Shown piece after piece: positions 1-9,505 of a stretch of DNA of 64,000 nucleotides. Within the stretch, counting starts at the first letter, position 1; each line of letters starts with the position of its first letter. The notes under the pieces were generated by a model. It did not search any database and was not told the origin of the DNA. It worked only from the letters and a program-made list of their open reading frames with translations. This DNA comes from Gracilaria domingensis. Taxonomy: Eukaryota; Rhodophyta; Florideophyceae; Gracilariales; Gracilariaceae. The DNA is taken from contig VCMS01000042.1 in NCBI GenBank assembly GCA_022539475.1, forward strand, positions 62,001-126,000. Direction: 5' to 3'. Both the position numbers and the translations under genes were made by a program.

Positions 1-1090
1 CGTGGAGATTCTGTATCGACTACAGACGACTGAAGGCATTGACCGTCAAAGACGTTTATCCGTTTCCTCGGATGGACGAGTACATTGAATCTCTTGAGAG
101 TGCCTCAATGTTCACCGCCCTTGACGCCAATTAGGGATACTGGCAAGTTCCGATACGGAAGGAAGACCGGGGTAAAAAGGCTTTCGTCTGTCATCAGGGA
201 CTTTTCCGGTTTAATCGGATGCCTTTCGGTCTAACCAATGCGCCGGCAACTTTTCAGCGTACGATCGACATTCTCTTAGCGAGATTCAAGTGGCGTACTT
301 TCCTCGTGTATTTGGGCGACGAAATTGTCTTCTCAAATAGTCTGGATGAGCATCTATCCCATGTGCGGAAGGTAATGTGCGTATTGCGAGACGCGGGTAT
401 AACGCTTAAACTCAAGAAATGGGAGTTCTTTACTGAGCCGGTGAAATACTTGAGACACATCATCCGTCCTGGGATGCTCTCAGTCGATGAGGTAGGGGTG
501 AAATAGCTGAAGGAAGCGCGTCATCCGACAACTAAAACGGAGCTCCGATCATTTCTCGAGTTGTGCGACGTTTACCGTTGGTTCGTTCCGCACCAAAGGT
601 AATTCGCAGATGTTGCGGCACCTCTCAACGCTTTCCTCAGAAAGGAGCAACCAGTCAAACTGGAACCCTTTGGCGACGCGGAAGCGTCTGACTTTTCGTC
701 TCTTGTAGACGCTGTTACGTCTCCGCTTGTACTGGCTTTACCTAAACTGGGTCTACCATTTGAAGTTCACACTGATGACAGTAATGACCAGGTCAGTTGT
801 GCACTGTTTCAAACCTCGGAAGATGGCGAGGACATCCAATTGGATATTGGTCTCCTTCCTTGAATGTGCACGAGCGTAATTACTCGGTCTCTGAGAAAGA
901 GTGTCTTGCCGTTGTTTGAGCATTATCAACGTTGAGACCCTATCTCATGGGACCCCACTTCGTGGTACATACGGACCATTTGTCACTCCGTTGGCTTAGG
1001 GAGATATCCGAACCTTTGGGCCCCCTCATTCGCTGGCGCCTCCGACTCTCGGAATTCGATTTCGATGTACGCTACAAGAGGGGAACCTGA
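1..1090 (+). other. Element A, reverse transcriptase and RNase H region
   Basis: Translated + strand sequence shows the gypsy-type RT palm (MPFGLTNAPATFQ near 219-260, and a YLGDE segment near 308), then the connection and RNase H segment with the conserved stretch around a charged SEKECLAVV-like block near 890-920 and an RNase H HTDD-like core near 770. The family role is reverse transcription of the element RNA. Part of a fossil; not expected to be active. Confidence 0.85.
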
Positions 1091-1368
1091 ACACTCAGGC
1101 CAATGCGCTCTCCCGACTCGAGACATTTGGTGAAGCAGAGCCGGTCGATGACTTCGACATACGCTGTTTCATTGTAGAAGACCTCGTGGATGGAGCCGAA
1201 TACATTACGGATGACGTATGCGACGACATCTTCGCCGCAAAACCGGATGAACCACCTTCTGGTTCATTTGTACCCATTACTTCAGAAGACTTAATCCGTG
1301 AAGAACAGGTGGATGCCTTCTGTACGCAGATTCGTTGTCGACTCAACGGAGGATTCTAGATACCCTTT

Positions 1369-2250
1369 TTGATTAACGACAGGGGATTACTCGTTAGGAT
1401 GGTTGAATCTAGCCCACAAATTGTGGTTCCCCCGTCCTTACAACAACGGGTGTTGCATCTCTCACACTACGTCAAAGTAGGCGCACACCCTGGGGGCAGG
1501 AAACTCTATCTGACTCTCCGAAGAGATTTCTACTGGCCAGCGATGGCGTTCGACTGCTATGCAGTACGTCGTTCGTGTACGGAATGCGCGCGAAACAACG
1601 TCGGGCTTCGACGGTATTCTAAGAAATTGTCGCTGTTCCCAGCTCGCGCTCCCTTTGAGGTCATCTCTATCGATATCCTTGGTGCATTGATCGAGACTGC
1701 TCGCGGTAACCGCTTTCTGCTGGTTATCACGGACCGGTTTTCAAAGCTGGTACGAACAGTTACGTTAAAGCGTATCACCGCTGGCGTGGTCACGGAGGCG
1801 TTCGTCACGCATTGGGTCTTTTCATACGGGCCACCCGTTCATTTGTTATCAGATAATGGACCACAATTCACTGCGAAGTTCTTGGAGGACGTCTGCGGAA
1901 TCTTGGATATCAAGAACGTGTTCACGACAACTTATCATCGCCATTGTAATGGGCAGGTTGAAAGGTTTAACCGAAAAATGCTGAACGCATTACTATCCTA
2001 TGTTGCGGATCACCCCAAGAACTGGGACCTGTACCTCGACGCGATTACTTACGCGTACAACATCCAAGTTCATCGGGTTACCTCGTTCTCACCATTCGAG
2101 TTGGTTTTATCGAGACGACCGCCGCCGGTTTCAATAGAAGCTGAACCGACGCTCTCGACGTACCCGTCGCCGGGGGAGTATAGAGATGCTTGGAAATCTT
2201 GGTTAACGAAGATGGTACCGGTCGCCCGGAAGGCCATAGATAAGGCGCAG
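1369..2250 (+). other. Element A, integrase region
   Basis: A long frame with the integrase HHCC zinc-binding region near 1460-1600 (HLSHYVKVGAHPGG, then a CTEC pair) followed by the rve catalytic core: a first Asp in the ISIDILGAL segment near 1665, a second Asp in the LLSDNGPQF segment near 1845, and the Glu in NGQVERFN near 1950. Integrase inserts the cDNA into host chromatin. The frame stands next to an acidic, Ser/Thr-rich linker at about 2500-3200 that has no counterpart of that size in element C. Confidence 0.85.
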
Positions 2251-4149
2251 CTTGCCTAAAAGCGTAAATTCGATAAGCAAATTCGACGTCCGCTACCTAC
2301 AATCGGTAAGGATGAATACGTGTTCGTACGCGAAGAGCACTATAATCTTGAAAAGAAACGGCGTCATAAGCTGTCTCCGATTACAAACGGTCCTTGTTGA
2401 CTTATTGAAGTCGCTTCTGACACTGTCGTACTCGACGTCGACAACCAGTATGAACGGATATCCCGTGACCGCGTTACGCTGGCGCCTAATCCAAACGTGG
2501 AGTTGTCTACTGGTCCTACCGCTTCAGGTGATCCTACACAGAAGGAGCTCGCTTCTACAGATGTTGCGGCGCAGCGCCCTGCTGTTCTTCCGCATCCGGA
2601 TCGATGTTTAACTGATCTCCCTTTGGAAGGTTACTCTCAATTAGAAGATAATATCACTGATACTCGAGAAGTTTCGAGGAACTCTACTCGAGTTAACCGA
2701 CACACTCATATCCTGGTGAAACCCGCGGCTCTGCCTGAGGAGGGGGAAGGTGATGCTGATCAGATCGCTAACCATGTTCCGGCGTCGCACGGTTCTCCAG
2801 TTAATGGAACAGATGCCAAGTTGGCTGATAATGGTGTTGCTCTATGCGGAGATACCAGAATTGGTGATACTACTGACCACCAGGTCGAGGACCGTTCGCC
2901 AATGACGGAATCTCCTGAACACGATACCGCATGCACGTCGCGTAACGCTACTGCAGCGATGAACGCGCCTGAAGCCAGTGCTGTTGACACCGGACAACTG
3001 GCTCACAATCCAGGTACGCCGAAGCCGGCACCGTCTCGCCAGGCCTCCTCGCAATCGTCGCGCATTGTTAACGCCGCTTCCTCGGAAGAACAAGTTGTTA
3101 AAGAAGTTTCCGCTGATCCGGAGTCGCCGTCGAACGCGGAAGATAGTGAAAACTTCGAAGACATCGAATCTGATCCAGCTTGGATGGCTCTGTGGATTCC
3201 AGAGTAGTTTGGACAACGTTGAAATCATTGCTGATGAATACCTTTTGGGCACTTTGTAACTTACTCGCATAAGGTGATCCACGACGTCGAGAGACCGTTT
3301 GCACGGTGCGCTCATCCGCCTGTCACTTCAGGGGCAGTCGCGCAGTCTCCCGATGAGATTGCAGTCGCATGTGCTACGCGTGAGCACGGTGATGACGTGG
3401 AATCCCCTTATCGAGAACTGGTTTGCTGTTCACGAATGAAGGGCCGAAACTGGCGTCGTGCGCATGGCCCCATTTCGAAAGATCTCTATTTTTTGAGTTG
3501 CTAACCGCTCACAGGGACCGCCGCATGGCTTGTGTACCCCCAGCAATGCGCTCGCAATTTAATTGCCTGATGTTTTGGCTTGTCACGGCGCTTGGACTCC
3601 GGTGCAAACGGATGGCATGGCACATGGACACCTCGCACCTTTGCCGACCCAGTCGGGAACGCTTGCACAAGAGCACGTGGCGGGATGCACGGCCAATCAG
3701 ATCACGTTGCACTCCGTGCAACCGGTTAGCCGATGTGGCAATGCAACTGTCCACGAGGCAAACCGCCGCACCAGTTGCGTTGAAGTGCACAATCCTCGTG
3801 GGCGGGTGAACCTCCAGCAAGAATAGGAAGAGTCTGAACAGGGTTATCCCCGTGAACGGTCAACCTCGTGAATACGAGTACATCGTGTATCGTTGTTGAC
3901 ACCGCTTAGCGGTTTGTTCCTTGATGTTCATGCACGGTCACCCGTTGAACTAAGACACTTGACTAGTATTAATTGGACTTCAATGTTCGAAAACTGGGCG
4001 TATCCAGGTGGAGCTATAGTCCTGCCATCACGTCGGGCGCTCGCGAAGCTCGCGTGGATGAAATTGGCAAAAGCTGTTGCCGTAGCCGCCACCAGAGGAG
4101 TGTCGAAGCAAACCTCCTAAGGTGTCCTCATCGTCTGAGTATCTCAATG

Positions 4150-4350
4150 GTTAATCCCGAAATGGATGTCTACTCGCAGGGGTATGTTGTCGACCGAATT
4201 GTGCGGCATGTCGCCGGTCCCGATGGAAGGTTTCGTTACCAAATCCGCTGGACGGATACCCTCCTGAAGAGGACACGTACGAACCAATTGAGCATTCGCC
4301 TCGCTCAAAGGTAGTCGCCTATCACCGGCGTTTGCGTACCCCTGTTCCTT
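4150..4350 (+). other. Element A, chromodomain
   Basis: The segment reads as a chromodomain: a hydrophobic start (YVVDRIVRH), a loop, the RYQIRW beta strand, and downstream a PPEEDTYEP block typical of the C-terminal half. In chromoviruses this module follows integrase and steers insertion to modified chromatin. Its position downstream of integrase and upstream of the antisense frame is repeated in element C. Confidence 0.7.
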
Positions 4351-4734
4351 CATATCTGGATTGCACCCAGGTGGGATAACTCGCGACCGAGCATGTGCGT
4401 TCTCATTGTTGTCCGCTCTGCGGAAGTGTTTGTGTATCAAGGTATTACTCGTGGGTTCGAGAAAATCTTGGGGTGAAGGAGAAGCAAATTCCGAATTATC
4501 GGAGAAACTGAATTAACGGTAATGAAGTAACAGAAGTTCATGAAGTATGAAGTACATGGAATCGTGAAGTAAGAAGTAAGAAGAATCGATGACGATGGTT
4601 TCAGGAAGTTAAAGAAGAAGAAAGAAGATCTATCACTGCAATTCAGTTTTACCAGAAGTCTGGTTCTATGATGATATGTACTCTTTGCCTAGCTATAGGG
4701 ATCACGAGAGGTCGTTGCTCTCTTCGTGGGGTTC

Positions 4735-6632
4735 TTACATCCCCGTCGACGAACAGTTGCCTCCCGGATTGGTGGGACCACCCTGGTTTAGGGAATGCGA
4801 AGGGTAGCTCTGCGCAGCTAACGCCAGCATCTGGATGATAATCGTCATCCCAGGTGGAATCGGGACGCTCATCTGGGTGAGCTGGTTTCGCAGGGCAGCT
4901 GCCTGCGCATCAACTGCCCCAGTCGGCTTGATGTTCCAATCAGGTAGAGTGCTACCCCCGCTTGCTCCCTTCGTTGGGATAACCTGCAAGTTGCTCACCG
5001 GCATCGGTTGCATCCCGTCTCCAGGATTTACTGGTTTGCTATCCACCATCGGATCGTCCCCGATGTCTCGGGTAACTGTCGGAGAACATGAACCCGACAG
5101 AATGATCACTCGGCACGACACGAGACACTTGCTTCAAGGCGCGTGCTTCCGCGAAGTCGGTCACGGTCCCCTCCCAAGGGTTGAAGTATAAGAAGTCTCC
5201 AGCCTCTAGATATCGTCTACATGGCGATTTATCGAAGCGCGTACGCTGACCCGGTGGAACGTTCTCGGGCAGTACTCTGCTCTAATCGATATCATCGATG
5301 ACGTTGAGAAGGCACAGGAGTTCATCCACGTTAGTGGAGGAACTGAGAGCGGTGTGTAAATCCACTTGTCGGATGGGCTGCCTCAACTTCGGAGAAGGCA
5401 CCAAATACGGCACTGGTCGTAGAATTCCCAGAGGGTGAACGCGGCAACGCTGGCCACTCATTCGCACATCATCAGGGCCCAGTACCCGGACTTCGGATTC
5501 ACAATCATGCGGGAGCCAATGTAGGCAATACACGGAGGACACTCTGCGAAACAACCGCGTGGAACCTGAAGTTTACTCCACTACGAAAAACTTGGGACGT
5601 AGCGACCCGTTAGTGCGTCATGTCGCAGACGTTTGACTTCGTAATTAGTGTAAGGTACGAAGAAACCGAACCGTGATCGCCATTTCTTTTCACTTCGGAC
5701 GCGGTCGCTGAAGGTCCCCTCGCCAGAGGGGCGTCGCATGAAGCGGAACTGTGCTCGCAGAATCGGTGTGTTGAAGAGCAACATTTCCGGATCGATCGGA
5801 GCATTCGTGTCAATCTTCTTCGGATCGAGGGCAGTGAGATTCGCTCCGTAGGTGATTTCACAGTACGTTCGGTAACGGGAGAGGTCGAACCCGTACTCGG
5901 GCCGTACCATTTCTGGTGGGTTGTGAGCACGGTTCATTCGGAAGTGCGAGAGACGCGCCATACCTGCGCGAGCTTCGTCAAGCGTCTCACACCGTCTGCC
6001 GGTTCTTTTCCTGTCGAGGAGATGGGACGCCACCGCAATGCGGGTTCTCCAATCTCAGGAGGTCACCATAGTGGCAAACTGCCTGGCAGTGTGCCGTCTT
6101 CCGTGTGGGAATCGATGAGCTCTTCATCCTTCACCGCTTGAGGGTGGAACGAGGGACCTCTGGAATACGCCCAACCACCGTCTAGTCGCGGGTCTCGCAC
6201 AAGAAGCGATTCGCGTGTGATCCATCCCGACGCGTGCGCCGTGACCGGCATAGCTCGAGAGGAGTTCCAAGCCGATACCGCGGCGATGTTCATAGCTGAA
6301 GCAACCGGCTGTTGACTTCCCTGTGGCAGCGGGGCCGTGGCAAAACCGCCGAAGTATCCTGCTTCTGCAGAGGAAGGTCCGTCACCGGAAGGAACACCAG
6401 ACTGGCTGGGACTCCCTGAAGAAGGGAAAGCGCTGCCGTTAGAATTCGTATTCATCGAAGAAGCGACCACTTGCGTTGCTTGATTGTTCGGAATGTCGAA
6501 GTTTGCAGGAGACGTGCGTTCACTTGAGAGTGGGTCGCTGTTGAGCGTTGGTTTTCTTGGTATCATGATGTTCGATTCACACATGCTTAAGCTTATATGT
6601 TCTCGCGAACGAGGTGGTGATCTCGCTGACAC
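4735..6632 (-). other. Element A, antisense accessory reading-frame region
   Basis: Between the chromodomain and the 3' LTR the long readable frames are on the strand opposite to gag-pol. The product-like segments include a basic, aromatic stretch (FGFFVPYTNYEVKRLRHD near 5600-5700) and Pro/Ser/Gly-rich parts. A weakly similar stretch with the same spacing (a proline-rich start, then KFLYYIP, then a CD or HD) occurs in the antisense frame of element C. Function unknown. Some plant Ty3/gypsy lineages of the Tat group are known to carry antisense genes at this place, so the layout has a precedent. Part of a broken element. Confidence 0.5.
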
Positions 6633-6647
6633 GGCGTTCCTCGACGT

Positions 6648-6658
6648 AAGGAGAGGGA
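6648..6658 (+). other. Element A, polypurine tract
   Basis: The run AAGGAGAGGGA lies directly before a TGTAG that would open the 3' LTR. Polypurine tracts at this place prime plus-strand synthesis in LTR retrotransposons. Confidence 0.55.
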
Positions 6659-7639
6659 TGTGTAGAGCAATCGCGATTTCGCGTTTGTGACGTGTTCCGT
6701 GTCATAACATCTCGGCTTTCCGAGTTGTCTCTGCAGCAAGGTTATGAATTTAGGTGACATTCTGACACCATATGACATGGTGGCACCCGATGGGGTTCAT
6801 CGATTGGTAACTGGCTGTGGCAGTGGATCGCGTGTACGCGTGTATGGATTGGCTGTGTTAAAGAGAAAATTGGATTGGTTTTTAGAATTAGTGGCCGCCA
6901 AGGCGGGTCTGCAGAAGTGCAACACGTGTGTGGCTCTGCCGTATTTGGCACTACTTAGTTTAATTATTTAGTTTAATTTGTGGAGACCTACCTAGGTGAT
7001 GGCGATCTCGCCGTCACCACCACAAAGTAAACTCAACCTTGTCCGCTGCTCTGACTTGAGCGCCTGCGCGTAGTGCACAACTCCGCGCGGAGATTCACCG
7101 CGTACGGTTTCGCATATTTCATCCCCAAGGGATCACTAAGGTACCCTGATCTAACACTACGTTTGTCTTCGGACTTTGTTCGCACATTTACTTGCAGGTG
7201 TCTGCTAATCTGGTGTTCAGATATTGTATCGACTCTGTATAGATGTCTGCAGCGTGGGATCAATACACATCGTCACCATCGGCCCGGGTCTGTTGCCGCT
7301 TGTCGCACGACCCCGCTCTCGGGGATGCCCTTTCTCTTTTTCTTTCTTTTCCCCTTTTCCCCATCCTTTTCTCTATCTTTTTTCTCTTTTTCGAGGCACC
7401 CCGTCGACCTGAGTTCCTCCCCTTCCACCTCCGATCAGAGATCTCCGAATCTCGGACGTTTGCTTACAGATCCCCTCTTGGCGATTCCCGCCCTCACCTC
7501 CGTGGTATTTCCGAAGTACGAGCGGTTTTACACCCGCATTATCCCTATACGGAGGGCTCTTCTGCTGATTCTACCTCCTAAGGCAGCAAGGATTCGAGCA
7601 CCTTGAGTGTCATTTCTCCCAAGTGGTATTTGCACTACA
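6659..7639 (+). repeat. Element A, probable 3' LTR
   Basis: The interval begins TGTAGAG right after a polypurine tract and ends GCACTACA, giving TG...CA ends with a short inverted TGTAG/CTACA repeat. It holds no real gene. Inside are a perfect small hairpin (GGTGATGGCG/CGCCGTCACC type) at about 6994-7017 and a pyrimidine tract at about 7320-7405. The 5' LTR is outside the window, so the ends cannot be confirmed by comparison and no age can be given. Confidence 0.45.
7320..7405 (+). repeat. Polypyrimidine tract
   Basis: About 85 bases consist almost only of C and T on the + strand. It lies inside the probable 3' LTR of element A and accounts for low-complexity Phe/Leu/Ser-rich translations there, which are not genes. 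Confidence 0.8.
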
Positions 7640-7777
7640 ATCGAGATTGAGCAACTGAGCAACGTGAAGCTGCAGATGGCGGGAGCTAAATCGACCTGCG
7701 TGGCGGACGCATGGGCGGTGGCCATACAGGCGTTCAAAAAGCGGTGCGACGCGGGCGTTAAGCTGGTGCTGACGCTA
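7640..7777 (+). pseudogene. Coding-like host fragment, unidentified
   Basis: Directly after the probable LTR of element A, one frame reads about 45 residues of ordinary, amphipathic protein (IEQLSNVKLQMAGAKS, then ADAWAVAIQAFKKR) with a GC-rich third position, quite unlike the LTR before it. The frame runs up to the left end of the KDZ element at 7778. It may be a piece of a host exon caught between two insertions. No family is recognised. Confidence 0.35.
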
Positions 7778-7787
7778 CGTCTGTCTC

Positions 7788-8069
7788 TTGCAGATGCTAG
7801 TTTTTGGCGAGGGTCATCCAGAAATTGGCAAGGGTCCAGTAAATTTTTTGAAAAAATATCGAGATCAATTATTTCAAAATTTGCAGATAATTGCTTGGGT
7901 CGTCCAGAATCGCTGTGCAGTAAATACTGGTGGGTTTTCCACTCATGCTAGTTCTTTAGTCGAGGGCTACTTGAACGGTATTTCGCGAAGTCTAGGTTCA
8001 GTTTCCATTAAGGTGCACATTACACGATACCTTCTGCGGAATGATACCCTGCAACGCATGGAATACTAG
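7788..8069 (+). CDS. Small conserved frame at the KDZ left end
   Basis: A 93-codon frame, repeated at 48533-48823, begins with MLVFGEG and contains a basic LKKYRDQLFQN segment and a Ser/Gly-rich middle. Between the two copies there is a 3-bp length difference that keeps the frame, and most changes are single substitutions. No family is recognised. It is preceded in both copies by TGTCTCTTGCAG, which looks like a 3' splice acceptor, so this may be the last exon of a longer gene or the remains of a captured exon. The near-identity of the DNA means that conservation of the frame proves little. Confidence 0.3.
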   Translation: MQMLVFGEGHPEIGKGPVNFLKKYRDQLFQNLQIIAWVVQNRCAVNTGGFSTHASSLVEGYLNGISRSLGSVSIKVHITRYLLRNDTLQRMEY

Positions 8070-8205
8070 TGCTAGTACAGATGATGCCCATTATGAAATC
8101 ATACCGTTTTATTCGTATCTATTCTTCTATCGACCGCTTTTGCTAACCACTACTTCGCTATATTACATGTACCATTTCCCCATGATGGAGCGGGTGTAGG
8201 CGCAA

Positions 8206-8347
8206 TCTGCGGCAGATGCCGCAGACTGCACCTCCACCATAGTGCTGTATACGGAACAAATACGCACTCCGAGAGGATGAGGCGCGAAGCGCCTCATCCT
8301 CTCCGTTCCTCATGTAGGGAGCCATGCCCAGATGCATGGTTCCCTAC
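8206..8347. repeat. Three successive hairpins at the KDZ left end (copy 1)
   Basis: Hairpin a at 8206-8225 has 9-bp perfect arms (TCTGCGGCA). Hairpin b at 8271-8303 has 15-bp perfect arms (GAGAGGATGAGGCGC) around a 3-base loop. Hairpin c at 8314-8347 has 13-bp arms with one G.T wobble. All three recur in copy 2 at 48954-49097, where hairpin c is perfectly paired. They are probably subterminal cis elements of the transposon or structures of its leader RNA. Confidence 0.75.
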
Positions 8348-8401
8348 TTGAGAAACCTGCACCTGCAACTCGTGAGCTACGTCCGCATCAAAATTTATTT
8401 A

Positions 8402-8915
8402 CCTGTATACGCAAGCAGAAAGTATCCATAAGTTAGTCAATGCTCCGTTGGAAACATTTGAAATGCGATGGAACATACCATTGATAAACCAAAACAGAAA
8501 CGTTGAGCTAGAAAAGTCGAGGGACCTAGTAACTCGCAAAAGGGAAAAGAGGAAGGAAAGGGATCGGTTAGATTACCAGCCCAGCATCATCGTAAAGCGC
8601 GAAAGGTGTCGAAGCGAGAACTCACAAGCAAGGACACCAAGAATGCCCATGCCGCAAACATACCGCAAGATGCGATAAACGAAAGAGCAGTCTATGTCCA
8701 AACCAAGCACCAGAATCGCCTACCCCGAACAGTCAGACATCGATCTTGAGAGACGAAATGAAATTGGTCGTTTTCCTGTATACGCAAGCAGAAAGTATCC
8801 ATAAGTTAGTCAATGCTCCGTTGGATACATTTGAAATGCGATGGAGCGTACCATTGATAAACCAAAACAGAAACGTTGCGCTGGAAAAGTCGAGGGACCT
8901 AGTAACTCGCAAAAG
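8402..8915 (+). repeat. Two direct repeats of 141 bp at the KDZ left end (copy 1)
   Basis: The segments 8402-8542 and 8775-8915 are nearly identical and lie 373 bp apart. Both begin CCTGTATACGCAAGCAGAAA and end CTCGCAAAAG. Copy 2 has the same pair at 49151-49291 and 49480-49620, with closer spacing. Short open frames across these repeats (MRWNIPLINQNRNVELEK and the like) are probably a by-product of the repeat, not genes. Repeated subterminal segments are common as transposase-binding regions in large DNA transposons. Confidence 0.8.
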
Positions 8916-9105
8916 TAACCCAAAGCCTTTTTCCTGCCGTGTACATGTCGCAGAGCGCGAAGAGACGTGGTGAGGATTGGTTAGTTTAGAACAAAGATAC
9001 GTAGAAGGATATGGAAGCACGTACGAAAAGACTGCACGGAAAGCCTGCACGGAATACATCCGTGAGATACGGATGCTGTCCGCTTTATGGAGGCGTCCGA
9101 CGAGG

Positions 9106-9192
9106 GCGGAGAAAGAGAATGAGGTACGCTTCATGTCCGCTTAATGGAATCCATTAAGCAGAGATGAAGCGTACTTCATTCTCTTTCTCCGC
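9106..9192. repeat. Long inverted repeat with about 43-bp arms
   Basis: The left arm begins GCGGAGAAAGAGAATGAGGT and the right arm ends with its complement, ATTCTCTTTCTCCGC. The arms differ at only a few positions and meet almost without a loop near 9149. Copy 2 keeps only a shortened form around 49770-49850. It may be a transposase-binding or RNA structure, or a foldback formed by local inverted duplication. Confidence 0.75.
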
Positions 9193-9505
9193 ACGCTACT
9201 TCGTAGCGAGTGCGAGGGCGGAAAAAAGTACGACGGAGCGGAGTAGAACGCGAGGATGGCACGGATCACGACGGTAACAGAAGGTCGGACGTCGGACGGG
9301 CGGCGGCGGCGGCGGGGGGAAGAGATTTATTTTTCTGTGCAAGATTGGACAAGTGTACAGCCTACAACGTTGCGGAACCACAGGTTTATAACCGGTGGTA
9401 GATAATACGAGAAGTACACCTTTGTGTTGAGGTCGACGTGTACCTACGTTCCTTTTTGAACGAAAGCACGTGATTTAAACTCAAAATATATTCTCCGTTC
9501 TCAGC

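Larger units (their letters stand above)
1..7639 (+). mobile_element. Element A: chromodomain Ty3/gypsy LTR retrotransposon fossil, 5' part outside window
   Basis: A retrotransposon running left to right whose 5' LTR and gag lie before the window. Parts seen in order are reverse transcriptase, RNase H, integrase, a long acidic linker, a chromodomain, a long antisense frame region, a polypurine tract and a probable 3' LTR. The pol order (RT-RNase H-integrase) is that of Ty3/gypsy, and the chromodomain after integrase places it with the chromoviruses. It is broken, with on the order of ten or more breaks, and looks older than elements B and C. The same order of parts, including the antisense frame, occurs in element C, so the two are relatives. 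Confidence 0.85.

Noticed and set aside
8448-8678. Small Arg/Glu-rich frame as a gene at the KDZ left end
   Set aside because: It lies on one unit of a direct repeat; the other unit and copy 2 end at different points, so the frame is not kept.
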